64,000 bases of DNA from Planctomycetota bacterium (GCA_021809185.1 JAKBAI010000003.1:1-64000); one strand, 5' to 3'; shown: positions 36,768 to 48,100, counted from the first letter of the stretch. The notes: generated from the sequence alone by a model not told the origin. Made by a program: numbers and translations.

Positions 36768-37961
36768 ATGACAGAAGAAACACCCAATTCCACGAATTCC
36801 TCCGAATCTTCGAGTAATTCTGGAACCGATTCACGTACTCTTTTTTGGAATTTATTGTCTCCCTTACCAGCACCCTATTTTGTTTTGGGAATTCTGGTTG
36901 TTGGGGGAATCTGGTGGTTTTTGAATAAAGAGACTGAAAACAAGAATACCCCCGATAATAATCAACCTGGGATTGTAACGGAGAAAGGCGAAAAGGAATA
37001 TTGTTTTTGTACTTGGAATGCCGAAAATTTTTTTGATGATCAGGACGACCCAAAACATCACGACAAAGACGAAGATTTTTTTGGACAACATCCAGAAATG
37101 TTTCGCGAAAAAGTGAATCGGCTTTCGGATGCGCTGTTGAAAATGAATCAGAATCGTGGACCAGATATCATTGCCTTATGCGAAGTGGAATCGCGGCGCG
37201 CCTTAGAGGCTTTGAAAGAGGCACTGAACGGAAAACTTCGATCCGTAAAATCTCCTGCTACCCCTTATTCAGAAATTCTGTTTGTCGACAATCATACCGG
37301 TCGGCATTTTGCTCCAGGAATAATTACGCGCTTACCGGTCTATGCCGATCGCACTCGCCGATTGGGTTCTGGTGGATTAAATCGAATTTTGGAAGGGCAT
37401 ATTCATATCGAGAATCAGGAACTCATTGTGATTGCTGCTCACTGGACCAGTCGAGTTACCGAAGAAGAGGGGCATGGTAGCAAACGAGAAAAATATGCGG
37501 ATCAATGTTATGGTCGATTTCGAGCGATTCTTCATGAAAATCCGAATGCTGCTGTCGTTGTTTGTGGCGACTTCAATGATGAACTTACTGATCTCTCTGT
37601 TCAAGATCATCTTCATGCCACGACCAATGAGACAATGGTTCGAAATTCAAATGAGCAAAATCCGTTGCTCTTCGCTATTGACGGTATTCTCCGGAATTCG
37701 AAAGATCCAAAAGGGACGATTTATGGACGAGGGCATTGGTCGATATTTGATCATATCTGTCTAAGCAAGGGATTATTGGATACCCAGAATACAAATCGGC
37801 ACTGGCATGCCGATTATGAACGTTCTCAGATATTCGCCCCTTCGGAAATGCGGAATCCGAAAACCGATGCACCTATCCCCTTTGGGCATGAGCGTCATAA
37901 GGGGATTCGCGGGTTTAGTGATCACTTTCCTGTTATCACTTATCTACATATTGGCCCGTAA
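36768..37961 (+). CDS. Membrane-anchored endonuclease/exonuclease/phosphatase (EEP) family protein
   Basis: The 397-residue protein has a polar N-terminus, one membrane segment (about 35-52) and an EEP catalytic domain. The active-site motifs are visible: WNAENFF (Asn84, Asn87), ALCEVES (metal-binding Glu), AAHWTSR (His), CGDFND (Asp-Asn pair), and SDHFPVI (Asp-His) at the end. This domain cleaves phosphodiesters in nucleic acids or phosphate monoesters in lipids and inositides; which one cannot be told here. It is oriented towards the periplasm if the anchor follows positive-inside rules. It ends 14 bases from the convergent GNAT gene. Confidence 0.9.
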   Translation: MTEETPNSTNSSESSSNSGTDSRTLFWNLLSPLPAPYFVLGILVVGGIWWFLNKETENKNTPDNNQPGIVTEKGEKEYCFCTWNAENFFDDQDDPKHHDKDEDFFGQHPEMFREKVNRLSDALLKMNQNRGPDIIALCEVESRRALEALKEALNGKLRSVKSPATPYSEILFVDNHTGRHFAPGIITRLPVYADRTRRLGSGGLNRILEGHIHIENQELIVIAAHWTSRVTEEEGHGSKREKYADQCYGRFRAILHENPNAAVVVCGDFNDELTDLSVQDHLHATTNETMVRNSNEQNPLLFAIDGILRNSKDPKGTIYGRGHWSIFDHICLSKGLLDTQNTNRHWHADYERSQIFAPSEMRNPKTDAPIPFGHERHKGIRGFSDHFPVITYLHIGP

Positions 37962-37975
37962 GGAATATTTCCTAT

Positions 37976-38635
37976 TTAGGAGCCATCTTTCATGCTACCG
38001 AGATCGCCTTCTAGTATTTCTGCTCTTTCCGCTCTTTCCGTCCCTGCTCCATTCTCTGCCTTCTCTGCCTTCTCTGCCTTCTCTGTCCCTTCTGCCTTCT
38101 CCTGAGTGAGTGAGATTGTTGCCAGCGATCGATACATAATCGCAATATCTACCAAGCCGAGCTGAGCATGCCGAAAGGCACCAGGGACGATCCCGATGGT
38201 TTGAAATTCAGCAGATCGCCAGAGCCGAAGCGCCGCATGGTTCGATTGGACAACGAAATTAAACTGCATCCCTGTATAACCATCTTTCTTTGCTTGAACT
38301 AAGGCATGGTTCAATAAGCGGTGACCCCATTTTAGATTTCTTGCTTGGGGATGGACCATAAATCCGGCGTTCGCAATATGATTGCCGCGACCGGGTTGGT
38401 TGGGTCGAATAAAGTATGTCCCTACAAATTGTTCTTCGATTGTCGCTACATACGCTTGCGATGGCGGTAAGACCCAGAGATATTTTGCTGTCTCTTCGCT
38501 GGTCGATTCATCATAGGCAAAAACATCCCCTTTCTGCGCAACCAATTGAAATAGTTCCCAGATTTTTGGCCAGTCCTCTGGGGTGTATATGCGAATCTTT
38601 GAATGGCCGAACAGATCTTGCATAGGATTGGTCAT
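37976..38635 (-). CDS. GNAT N-acetyltransferase with repetitive C-terminal tail
   Basis: The 219-residue protein has a complete GNAT fold over about 14-170: KIRIYTPEDWPKIWELF at the N-terminus, GNHIANAGFMVHPQARNLKWGHRLL, where acetyl-CoA binds, and NHAALRLWRSAEFQTIGIVPGAF. It acetylates an unknown small molecule or protein. The last 40 residues (KAEKAEKAENG and so on) come from a tandem array of the 9-base unit TTCTCTGCC at 38053-38090, so the reading frame has run into a repeat expansion. This tail is unlikely to be part of the enzyme. Confidence 0.9.
   Translation of the reverse strand: MTNPMQDLFGHSKIRIYTPEDWPKIWELFQLVAQKGDVFAYDESTSEETAKYLWVLPPSQAYVATIEEQFVGTYFIRPNQPGRGNHIANAGFMVHPQARNLKWGHRLLNHALVQAKKDGYTGMQFNFVVQSNHAALRLWRSAEFQTIGIVPGAFRHAQLGLVDIAIMYRSLATISLTQEKAEGTEKAEKAEKAENGAGTERAERAEILEGDLGSMKDGS
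38037..38102. repeat. Tandem TTCTCTGCC repeats inside the GNAT 3' end
   Basis: Three to four copies of TTCTCTGCC, with degenerate copies on each side, occupy the 3' end of the GNAT coding region. They encode the repeated Lys-Ala-Glu tail of the minus-strand protein. The unit length of 9 keeps the frame, so copy number changes would alter the tail length without breaking the gene. Confidence 0.8.
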
Positions 38636-39095
38636 CTCTTATCATCTATCTCTTTCTTTGCTTCTTGAACGGGCGTATCTTTTGTTGGGAAGGCTAATTC
38701 TATTTGTAAAATCTCTCTTCCAAATGGTGATGGTAATTTTTCGCTTTTTGCTAATCTAAATCTAGTCTAAATCTAGCTAGGTTTAGTGGTATGTAGAGAA
38801 CTTCCTTCGCTTATTCCTTTCGAAGATTATTGTAATTTTTATAGTAAACAGATTAAATATCAAAGGGCCTATATTTTATGTGATTGATTTATTTTAACGA
38901 AATTGATTCGAATTCATTTTGTCATTCATTGTTCCAAAGAGAATCAGATTTTCTTGATCTTGAGATATTTATTACCAGAAAAATAACAATATCGAAATAA
39001 TGACGAAGAAAATTTCAGGAAAGCTCGATCGAATAATTCCATAGTACGATATAATAGTATGAAAACTTTTTAGTTCATGGGAGGGCTAAACGACC
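38636..39095. other. AT-rich spacer upstream of the MCE gene
   Basis: No coding frame was found. CTAATCTAAATCTAGTCTAAATCTAGC near 38750-38780 is a short imperfect direct repeat. GGGAGGG at about 39079-39085 is the ribosome site for the ATG at 39096. Confidence 0.4.
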
Positions 39096-40265
39096 ATGTC
39101 ACGTTCATTGAGTTGGGGCCAGAGTTTGATTCTGGGTATATTTGTCCTGATCATCGTATCTCTGGGAACTTTGGAATTAATTCGAATTGGTAATAAACAA
39201 GGGGCATTTCCGAATTCATTTGAATTAGCTGTTCTTGTAGCGGATGCCGTCGATGTTGAAAAAGGGACGGTAGTAAAAATTCGTGGAGTGGAAGCGGGTC
39301 AGGTAATTGCTGTGGAATATCTCGATGAGGATGAGATGAAGGAAAATTCCTCAAATAAGCGGGATTCATTTGGGGTGCGATTACGGCTTAACCTCGGCGA
39401 AAAGTTCCGCAATCGATTGTATAAGGATTGTACTGCGCAAATTGTTGCCAGGGGTTTGCTAGGAACCAATATCGTTAATATTTATCCTGGTCATGCCGAG
39501 CAAGGTTTATTGACTAGTTATGAAATTCGAGCTAAATCTGGGGCCGATTTGAATGATGTAAGTGATAAACTGTATCAGGTCGCTGAGCAAACACAAGGGT
39601 TATTAAAAGATATTCAGAGTAGTACAGGAACCATTGCACGACTGGTGAAAGAGGATGATCTGTATCAAGATTTGCGGCAAATAACTTCCAATACGAAAAC
39701 CTTGTTGCAACAGGTAAATACCAGTGTTGGCTCGGTGCAAAAAGAACTGGAAGGGGTACGGGATTTTGTCCGCCAGGGGATCGATGCGACGGGGGCGATT
39801 AAACAGAATGCCGAAGCAATCAAGGGAATGCCCCTGATAAGAAATTATGTCGAAGATGCTCCAACTCTATTGGTTCGCCCCGATTTTAATCAAGAAAAAC
39901 GGAGTTTTGTCGATGCCGATCTTTTCGAACCAAATCGAGCGGTTCTTACCTCCACCGCCAAAGAGAGTTTGACTTTGGTTGCCCAGTGGCTCAACCAGCA
40001 GAAAGTTTATAATTCGGAAATTGTGGTTGTTTCCTTTCTCGATCCCAAAAATCCTGATTTTACCTACGCTGGAGCCAAGAAATTGACCGAAAAACGCTCG
40101 GAGGTGATTGTTGAATTCCTGCGGGAACAAGGGGTTCATAAAATAAGCTTTTGGACGCGGCGAAAAGTAACCCCCTTAGGCATGGGGAAAGATCTTTCTC
40201 CTGTAGTTGATAAAAGCCCTTTACCCCCTAGCCGTTGCGAAATCATTCTATTTACTCCTGCTTAG
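39096..40265 (+). CDS. MlaD-type MCE protein fused to an OmpA-like domain
   Basis: The 389-residue protein has one N-terminal membrane segment (about 10-27). An MCE domain (about 37-150) is recognisable from VADAVDVEKGTVVKIRGVEAGQVIAVEYL and ARGLLGTNIVNIYPG. A helical stretch (150-250) has coiled-coil character. The C-terminal 110 residues look OmpA-like: LFEPNRAVLTSTAKESLTLVAQWL, then LTEKRSEVIVEFLREQGV. MCE proteins shuttle lipids between membranes, and OmpA-like domains grip peptidoglycan. This fusion would tether a lipid-transfer protein to the wall. The usual MlaE and MlaF partners are not adjacent. The OmpA-like call is weaker than the MCE call. Confidence 0.82.
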   Translation: MSRSLSWGQSLILGIFVLIIVSLGTLELIRIGNKQGAFPNSFELAVLVADAVDVEKGTVVKIRGVEAGQVIAVEYLDEDEMKENSSNKRDSFGVRLRLNLGEKFRNRLYKDCTAQIVARGLLGTNIVNIYPGHAEQGLLTSYEIRAKSGADLNDVSDKLYQVAEQTQGLLKDIQSSTGTIARLVKEDDLYQDLRQITSNTKTLLQQVNTSVGSVQKELEGVRDFVRQGIDATGAIKQNAEAIKGMPLIRNYVEDAPTLLVRPDFNQEKRSFVDADLFEPNRAVLTSTAKESLTLVAQWLNQQKVYNSEIVVVSFLDPKNPDFTYAGAKKLTEKRSEVIVEFLREQGVHKISFWTRRKVTPLGMGKDLSPVVDKSPLPPSRCEIILFTPA

Positions 40266-40694
40266 AGATCACTTGGAGAGACCCATCTTTGGACATCTGG
40301 TTTAAGAGTGGTTTAAGAACAGATAACGATCGACTGCCGCTATTTCTTTCTGAGCTAAAGGAGAGGTTTTCGGTAAAATGATACATGTGTTCACTGGTCG
40401 TTTCAGGTAAAATCCACTACCTTATAACGGAGTTAAGAATAAATATTAAATGAGTTCACTAGAGTTTTTAAGCGGAATTTGGATACGGAAATTTGACTAA
40501 AATTTAGGTTTTCAAATTATTAATTTCGAAAATCGTCGATATGAGTAAGTGATGAGATTAGGTGATGAGAGTATAAGTAATCTGGATAGGTATACAATCA
40601 CGATCTCGAAATAGAAGTAGCGCTTATTCGTTATTAACCAAACTAAAAAAAACAATTATAGCCTAAATCGGCCTGAAATTGAGGCTCCTTTCGG
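40266..40694. other. Intergenic region before the sigma-factor gene
   Basis: No gene was seen in these 429 bases. Short direct repeats (GTGATGAGA near 40550-40570 and TGGTTTAAGA near 40298-40320) are present, of unknown meaning. No clear ribosome site other than GAGGC precedes 40695. Confidence 0.35.
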
Positions 40695-41618
40695 ATGATG
40701 ATCGATTCTCTGCCTGAAGAGCGGATACAATTTCTTTATCACTTTAGCCGAATGCAAATACCGGTAGTGAGAATGGATTTTGAACGTTTTCAGAATCACC
40801 TTCAACGTACCTTCAAGCTATACCAAGGGAAAGAGTCGCAACCTGTATCTGGGGAAGATTATCTTCATTTCCTCGAACCATATATCTTAGATTGGTACAT
40901 CTGTTGTTCTTGTTTGGATAACAACGAAAAAGCGTGGCAAATCCTGTTTTCGCTGCGGACGGGTAAATCCGATTGTTTACTGATCGATGCCCTGCGGGCG
41001 CGAGCGGTTCGACTTTATCCGCGTGATCTCGATCGCCAAGAGAGTGTAGTTAACGAATTTTGGAGCCATCTTCTCGTTGGTGAATCGGCTGGATCGACCC
41101 CGTTTCTCGCTCGATATGATGGTGTCCGCCCGCTGGCGCCGTGGTTAATTCGGGTCTTTCAAAATTTGCATATTTCCCAATTGCGTTCTCACCATCATAC
41201 CCAGAGCCTTCCCGATGAAGATTTCGCTATGCCACTGCCAACTCGTACAGAAAGCGAAACTCGCTGGCATGATTCCTTTTGCCAAGCGGCTCACCATTGG
41301 TTGACGGAATTGGACGATCAACAACTGCTCCTCTTGGGCCTCCGTTTCCGCTATCGCTTAACCCAGCGTGAAGTTGCTCATCTTTTTGGTGTCCATGAGG
41401 GGACTATCTCGCGACAAAGCGATAAATTGCGGGACCAATTTATCGAAGCTATCAGTCGATCTTTGCAAAATGATGGCTGGAGTGGTGACGATTTACAAGC
41501 CTACATCCTTACCGAAATGGGGGCATTGCTCCTTGATGAACCTAGGCTTTCTGTCAATTATTTGAGCGCCCTATTAGCAAAACGCGGCAAAACTCTCCCA
41601 TCAACGGCTTCTCATTAA
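40695..41618 (+). CDS. RNA polymerase sigma-70-like factor, planctomycete type
   Basis: The 307-residue protein has a sigma-like architecture. A region-2-like core (about 105-165) includes RLYPRDLDRQESVVNEFWSHLL and PLAPWLIRVFQNLHISQLRS. A region-4 helix-turn-helix (about 205-255) reads LLGLRFRYRLTQREVAHLFGVHEGTISRQSDKL. The N-terminal 90 residues and the C-terminal 45 are not recognised. It should select promoters for RNA polymerase, as ECF-type sigma factors do; planctomycetes carry many. No anti-sigma gene is next to it. Confidence 0.85.
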   Translation: MMIDSLPEERIQFLYHFSRMQIPVVRMDFERFQNHLQRTFKLYQGKESQPVSGEDYLHFLEPYILDWYICCSCLDNNEKAWQILFSLRTGKSDCLLIDALRARAVRLYPRDLDRQESVVNEFWSHLLVGESAGSTPFLARYDGVRPLAPWLIRVFQNLHISQLRSHHHTQSLPDEDFAMPLPTRTESETRWHDSFCQAAHHWLTELDDQQLLLLGLRFRYRLTQREVAHLFGVHEGTISRQSDKLRDQFIEAISRSLQNDGWSGDDLQAYILTEMGALLLDEPRLSVNYLSALLAKRGKTLPSTASH

Positions 41619-42426
41619 TCCTCTTTTATTAATCTCCTTTTATTCATCTCCTTTTATTCATCCCATAACAGCTTATTATAAAATCCCCTCATTCAATCTC
41701 GATTCGATTTTTGATCTGTCCGATTGCGAATTCTTTAAAATGGAATGCAAGTATTTGACCAAATCGCTTATAATATTTCATATCGTCCAATCAAACATGT
41801 ATAACAAAAATTGTCGATAAAATTGCTTTCGAGATTCTGACCGATTTTGGAATGATTTTTGCGGAAAAATTGATTTGAGCTTTTAATGGGTTTGGCAGGT
41901 TCAGTCATTTTTTTCTAGGCGATAGAAAGAATTAATTACTGCTTCGAAACAAAGCTTAAAATGGAACTAACAACCCGAATATTTTAACAAATATATATTG
42001 CATCATATTGTTAGAAAATAAATGGACATTGATGGGGCCTCAATTGCTGAAACTCAGATGCAAAATCGATGACAGATAGAATTTTTCATAAAATGGGGAG
42101 CACTAGGGAACACTGGAGAGCACTGGGGAACACTAGGAAACACTGAGCAGAAAATACCCGAATTTATTGAGCGATGCTTTTGGAGACATTTATTTCAGAA
42201 TAACTTTGATTTGAAAGTCGATTTTGAGACCAGATCAATTTAGGTTATTATCTAAATACTCAGATTATCTTAGAGGCCTTTATTAAACTTTTCTCTTAAT
42301 GAGTAGTTTTATTGGGTAGTTTTAGCCAAAGTGGGTCTACTAGCAAAAGCAAAATAAGTTTGGGTTAAGTATCGATAATTTCTGCGGGGTATTGAAAACA
42401 AAACTGCCATAATTTTAGGAAATAAA
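41619..42426. other. Intergenic region with short tandem repeats
   Basis: No gene was found in 808 bases. Just after the sigma-factor stop TCTCCTTTTATT and variants occur in three tandem copies (about 41620-41665). Near 42094-42147 there are several copies of a GGGAACACTAG-type motif with a period of roughly 10-12 bases. The rest is plain AT-rich spacer. Confidence 0.5.
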
Positions 42427-44694
42427 ATGGTTAAGTACATCATCTACTCTCTGATTCTGGTGGTAATTCCAGCAACGGGATACAGTTTCGATGAAGACAA
42501 AGTGAATAAGGCGATTAAGAGTGGAGTCGAGTTTCTAAAGTTTTGTTACAGTAGCAACGATAATCTCGAGGCCCAGGGATCGTATATATTTGGAAAAGCG
42601 GCCTTAGCAGGTATTGCTTTATTAGAGTCTCATGTGGATAAAGAGGACGCGGTTATTCGCCGGATATCAAAATATATCCGCGCCAATGCTTTAGATCAAT
42701 CCGGTACCTACGAAATTTCCTTAGCCCTTCTTTATTTAGATCTATTACATGAGGAAAATGATGAACCACTTATTCAGATGTTGGGCATTCGCCTACTGAG
42801 TGGGCAAGTCGCCGATGGATCCTGGTCCTACGAGTGCGAATTAACTGGGGAAGAGACCATTTTGTTAAGAAAGATTGCTCCTACCATCTTGAATCCCTCT
42901 TTACACGGTAGCAATAAAAAAATCTTACCCGGAGATATGGAACCAGAGAAAAAGCCGATCAAAAAAGTGGCTAATCCAACGATTGGCCGTGATGATATTC
43001 CCGAGCTGTTACCAAAATCTGCACCAAAAGAAAAAAAATCGACTACCGGAACTACTGGGACCAAAAGTGGGAATAAAACCGCAACAAACGGAAACGGTAA
43101 AGCCAATCTTCCCAAGCCCCCGCCTCTTCATCCGGAAGTAGGAAAATTTTTAAAGATCGTTAATCAGCGCCGAGGAAATCGTCTCAATGTCGGGATGATG
43201 GGTTTCGGTGGGGATCATTCGAATACCCAATTCGCTACCGTTGGGTTGTGGGTAGGTCGACGGCATGGGGTGCCAGTTGAAACAGCGATAGCTCAGTTAG
43301 AGATGCATTATCTGGGAGTACAGATTGCCGATGGGGGTTGGACCTACAGCAGTACCATTAATCTGGGTACCAGTGCGACAATGACCTGCGCTGGGCTGAT
43401 GGGGCTAGGGGTCGGGATGGGGATGCGCCAAGAAGCCAAATTGTACTCGAAACCGATTCCCAAAGTAAAGATCAAACGCCCCCAAAATATCAAGGCCCCT
43501 CAGTTCAATAAACCGATCGAAATGGCTTTGAAGTTACTCGGTGCTTATCTCAAGAATGGGACCGATGATAGTTTGCACAATGCCGGTAGACCTCTCGTTG
43601 ATAATTACTATTTTCTCTGGGGTTTGGAGAGAGTTGCTGTTGCTTTCGATCTCAAGAAAATTGGTGGTATCGATTGGTTTGATTGGGGTGCCGAGGCTCT
43701 AATTCAGCAACAAAATCGCAACGGCAGTTGGGGGGGAATGCGCCAACCTACTGTGGATACCAGTTTTGCTTTGCTTTTCCTCAATCGGGCCAATCTCATG
43801 ACCGATTTAACAATTTCTCTTAAAGGGAAGGTTCAAGATACCGAAGTCTTTTTGAAAAATCGGTTACCAGATGGTCTCCCTAAAGACCTTGTCGGTAAAG
43901 ATAAAAATAATCAGCATACGGATCCCCGCAAAAAAAATGCGTTGGCCCCTTATGATCCCATTGGCCAGAATCCCAAAGGGAATGCTAAAAAAGAAATTGC
44001 GACAAATCTCCCCGTTAAACCAGATGGGTCTGGATCAAGCCAGCAGGTTGCCAGCAATTCTCCTGCACCTACCACGAATAATAATATTCCTAATCCCAAT
44101 CCAGGGAAAGATTCTGTAAATCCTTCGGGCCAAGTACCCGTAAAGCCAGATAAGAACGTTAAAACCAATCTCCCAGTCCCTGAAATTCCTCCAACGATCT
44201 ATTCCCCTACAAAACTTCACGATATTCCTGAAGTCGATGCCTTGATGAAACGGCTCGTTCAAGCGAAAGGGGAGGAATGGAACCAGATCCTAGTTCAATA
44301 TCGCGATAGTAAAGGATCTCAATATACAGAAACATTAGTAGCCGTATCTTCGCGCTATGCCGGAGAATCGTTGGAAAAAATTCGCGAATCCTTGATTACA
44401 AGACTTTGTCGGATGACGCCAACGACGCTGCAACAGCTCATTACTCAACCCCGAGTTGAATTGAAACGATGCGCAGCGATTGCCTGTGGCCGGAAAAAAA
44501 ATCCTAATCTTATCCCTATTCTTACTCCGCTGTTAACAGATAATGATGTAACGGTTGTCCATGCTGCCCATGAATCCCTCAAACTTCTTGCTCGGACCGA
44601 TCTTGGTCCGAAGAATGAATCGTCAGATTCAGAAAAGCGCAAATCGCTGCAAGATTGGACGAATTGGTGGCAAAAGAACCATAAGAAATATTAA
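42427..44694 (+). CDS. Exported prenyltransferase/squalene-cyclase-fold repeat protein with HEAT-like end
   Basis: The 755-residue protein has a signal peptide (about 1-19). Alpha-barrel repeats of the terpene-cyclase fold follow, with sequence marks SGQVADGSWSYECE, GVQIADGGWTYSSTINLGTSATMTCAG and QQQNRNGSWGGMRQPTVDTSF. Two low-complexity linkers, about 180-230 and 495-595, are rich in Lys, Pro, Asn and Gly. The C-terminus (about 600-740) has HEAT-like alpha repeats, ending LARTDLGPKNESSDSEKRKSLQDWTNWW. The DXDD catalytic motif of squalene cyclases is not seen. Planctomycetes have many such non-catalytic exported relatives; the role is unknown. Confidence 0.8.
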   Translation: MVKYIIYSLILVVIPATGYSFDEDKVNKAIKSGVEFLKFCYSSNDNLEAQGSYIFGKAALAGIALLESHVDKEDAVIRRISKYIRANALDQSGTYEISLALLYLDLLHEENDEPLIQMLGIRLLSGQVADGSWSYECELTGEETILLRKIAPTILNPSLHGSNKKILPGDMEPEKKPIKKVANPTIGRDDIPELLPKSAPKEKKSTTGTTGTKSGNKTATNGNGKANLPKPPPLHPEVGKFLKIVNQRRGNRLNVGMMGFGGDHSNTQFATVGLWVGRRHGVPVETAIAQLEMHYLGVQIADGGWTYSSTINLGTSATMTCAGLMGLGVGMGMRQEAKLYSKPIPKVKIKRPQNIKAPQFNKPIEMALKLLGAYLKNGTDDSLHNAGRPLVDNYYFLWGLERVAVAFDLKKIGGIDWFDWGAEALIQQQNRNGSWGGMRQPTVDTSFALLFLNRANLMTDLTISLKGKVQDTEVFLKNRLPDGLPKDLVGKDKNNQHTDPRKKNALAPYDPIGQNPKGNAKKEIATNLPVKPDGSGSSQQVASNSPAPTTNNNIPNPNPGKDSVNPSGQVPVKPDKNVKTNLPVPEIPPTIYSPTKLHDIPEVDALMKRLVQAKGEEWNQILVQYRDSKGSQYTETLVAVSSRYAGESLEKIRESLITRLCRMTPTTLQQLITQPRVELKRCAAIACGRKKNPNLIPILTPLLTDNDVTVVHAAHESLKLLARTDLGPKNESSDSEKRKSLQDWTNWWQKNHKKY

Positions 44695-45108
44695 ATAATA
44701 TTTTAGATTGCCGAGCTGGAAATCCCTCTTTTTCAATATTTTTTTGATGATGTTTGGTATTTGAGGTTCGCTGTGGAATAAGCAAGGCATGACTAGATAT
44801 TGGTTGAAATGGTTGTCGCAATATAGTAGTTTCAATATATTTGTTGCAATATAGTATCAAATTCATAACCGTTCGGAAATTGAATTAATCTGCCGCAAAG
44901 ATCTTCACTATCTACACGGAGCATTTACACTGGGTATTTTATTTACACACGAGCAGAATAGGCTATCTGTCCATGTGCATCAATTCCAGAACAGGGTAAG
45001 AATATTTTCTCTTCCTTTTTTGACAATTCCTTTCCATGATTACTATTTCTCCCGATCAAAAATTAATAACGATCTGAAAAATTCGGAAAGGAAGTAGTCT
45101 TCAAAAGA
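44695..45108. other. Convergent spacer with a direct repeat
   Basis: TTGTCGCAATATAGTA near 44813 and TTGTTGCAATATAGTA near 44841 form a direct repeat 28 bases apart. No gene or convincing terminator was found between these convergent genes. Confidence 0.4.
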
Positions 45109-48100
45109 TTAGTGATGACCGCGATATTCTCCGTTCGAATCATCGTGGGGTTTACCGTTTTCATGATGGGGCAGATGATCGGCATGACCAGACCCATCGG
45201 AATGGTGATTCGCGATCGCGTTCGTGTCTTGATTTGAACCATCTCCGATTGCGGAGGATTCGGTAATCATCTGTTTTTTCTGTAATACCCATTGGATTAC
45301 GAAAGTGAAAACAGGGGTTAAAAAGATACCGAAGAGGGTAACACCAAGCATCCCACTAAAAACAGCAGTTCCGAGCATTTGCCGCATTTCTGCCCCCGCC
45401 CCTTCAGAAACCAATAGAGGAACAACCCCTAGAATAAATGCGAACGAGGTCATCATAATGGGGCGGAATCGTAAATCGCAAGCTTCGAGAATCGCCTGGC
45501 GGAAGTGAGATCCGGCATCCCGGCGCTGTTTGGCGAATTCGACAATCAAAATCGCATTTTTGCAAGCGAGGCCAACGAGCACGACAAATCCAATTTGCGT
45601 AAAAATGTTGATATCCATTTCTGCAATCACGACACCCGAAACGGCACATAATAAACACATAGGTACTACCAGAATAACTGCCAATGGTAACGACCAGCTT
45701 TCGTATTGGGCAGCCAAAACGAGAAAAACTAAAACCACGGCCAGAGCAAAGGCAAACATCGCCGTATTCCCTGCTTGGAGTTGTAATAGTGTAAGCTCGG
45801 TCCATTCCGCTTTCATCGAGGGGATCAATTTGCTATTACTAATTTCCTCGATTGTAGAAATCGCTTCGCTGGTGGAGACCCCTTGTTTAGGGTTCCCGTT
45901 AATAAATGCAGCTTGGTACATATTGTAGCGAGTAATCAGAAGAGGACCATTGACCTGTTCGACTTCAGCAAAAGTATGTAAAGGAACGATGGCGCCGCGG
46001 TCGCTGCGGATACGGACTCTTTTAAGATCGTTGATCGACTCCCGGTATTTTTCGGAGGCTTGCAGAGTAACCTGCCAAGTTCGACCGAAGCGGTTGAAGT
46101 CGTTGATATAGAGAGCGCCAAAAGTGGATTGCAAACTATTAAACACTTCCGAGATAGAGACGCCAAGACTTTTAGCTTGGATCCGATCAATGTTCAGATA
46201 ATACCAAGGCGTATCCGCACGGAAACTGGAAAAGAGATTTTCGACAAACGGGTTATTTTTATTGCCCGCACGAACAATCTGATCACCAACATCCTGGAGG
46301 GTATCCATCCCTAGATTGATCCGGTCAAGAATTACGTATTTGAAGCCACCTGCCGTGCCAAGTCCATCCACTGGCGGAGAGCCAAAGACACGAATCTGGC
46401 CATCATCGATTTGCGAATCGAATGCCTCTTGCAGTTGGCTAGCAATCACATCGGCAGAAAGGTGTTTCTTGGCACGCTCATGAAATTCATCCAGCATGAC
46501 ATACATGGAACCGAAGTTCGGAGCATTCGCCCCCAAAAGGAGGGATTGCCCAGTTAGAGTAATCGTATGCTTGACCCCTGGAATCCCCCGCGCAATTTCA
46601 TCCATTTTAAGCATGATCGCATCGGTTTGTTCTAGGGCGGCCGAGTTTCGCATGCGTAAATTGACAATTAAATACCCTTTATCCTGTGGAGGGATAAATC
46701 CCGTTGGGGTCGTCATAAAGCTATCATAGGTCTGATAGAGCAAGCCCCCAAACCCGAGGAGGATCAGTGGACTAATCTTTAACAGATAGCGGACAGAGAA
46801 CGTATAACCGCGGGTTATTAGAGTAAAACAACGGTTGAACCAGTAGAAAAAGCCCACGAGGAGATAGTTCAGTATATGCCGGAGTGACCACAGAACAAAG
46901 CCGGCGACAATCGCTCCGAAGAAGGGGGGGATATATTCTTCTAAGATAGGATTCAGGGAATTGTTCAGGATTTGTTGCAGCTTGGGTTGGATCTGAGTTT
47001 CGATAAAATGGGTAACCGATTGGGGAATGAATTCCCAACCTATCCAACTGCCGATCAGAAAATAGCCAAAGCCTGGGAGAGCTTCTGCTTTTTGTTCATC
47101 GGGTCTGCGCAAGAGTAATGCAGCAAGTGCAGGGCTTAAAGTCAAAGAGTTAAAGGCAGATAACAAAGTGGAGATAGCAATAGTCAAGGCGAACTGGCGG
47201 AAGAATTCTCCTACAATTCCTGTGATAAAAGTACACGGTATAAAGACGGCAGTCAAGACCAGACCAATAGCGATAACCGGTCCAGAAACCTCATCCATCG
47301 CTTGGATGGTAGCATCCCGCGGGGACATGCCGTGTTCAATATGGTGGTTGATGGCCTCGACAACGACAATGGCATCGTCCACCACAATACCGATAGCGAG
47401 AACCAGACCAAATAAAGTCAAATTATTGAGACTGAAATTCAAAATGGCCATGGCCGCAAATGTGCCGATAATCGCGACGGGAACAGCGATGAGTGGTATG
47501 ATTGCCGAGCGCCAGTTTTGCAGAAAGACAAGAACCACAATAGCGACGAGAATAACGGCATCGCGCAAAGTTTTAAATACTTCGTTGATCGATTCGGTGA
47601 TGAACGGGGTGGTATCATACACGATCTTAAAGTCGACACCACTCGGAAAACGCTGTTTGAGTTCATCCATTTTGTCGCGGACGAGCTTAGCGGTTTTAAG
47701 GGCATTGGTGCCGGGAAGCTGATAGATAGACAGAGCAGCGCAAGGTAGACCGCCCAGAGTACAATTGATGTCATAGTTCAGGGCACCCAACTCTACCGAG
47801 GCCACATGGCGAATACGGACTAATCGCCCTTGATTATCGGTTTTGATGACCATTTCACTGAACTGATCCGCGGTACTCAGTCGGCCCAGAGTATTGATGG
47901 TATACTGGAACGGTTGGCCTTTCGCGACGGGGGGTTGGCCGATCTGGCCCGCAGCGACTTGGATATTTTGTTGTTGGATGGTACGAATGACATCAGAGGC
48001 CGTTAAACCCCGAGCAGCCAACTTTTCTGGATCGAGCCAGATGCGCATGCTGTAATCGCGCTGGCCCAGAATGGTGATGTCCCCAATCCCGTTCAGTCGT

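Noticed and set aside
47168-47722. 184-codon plus-strand ORF inside the RND gene
   Set aside because: It lies antisense to conserved membrane helices of the pump and has the Thr/Ile/Ala-rich composition of a shadow frame.
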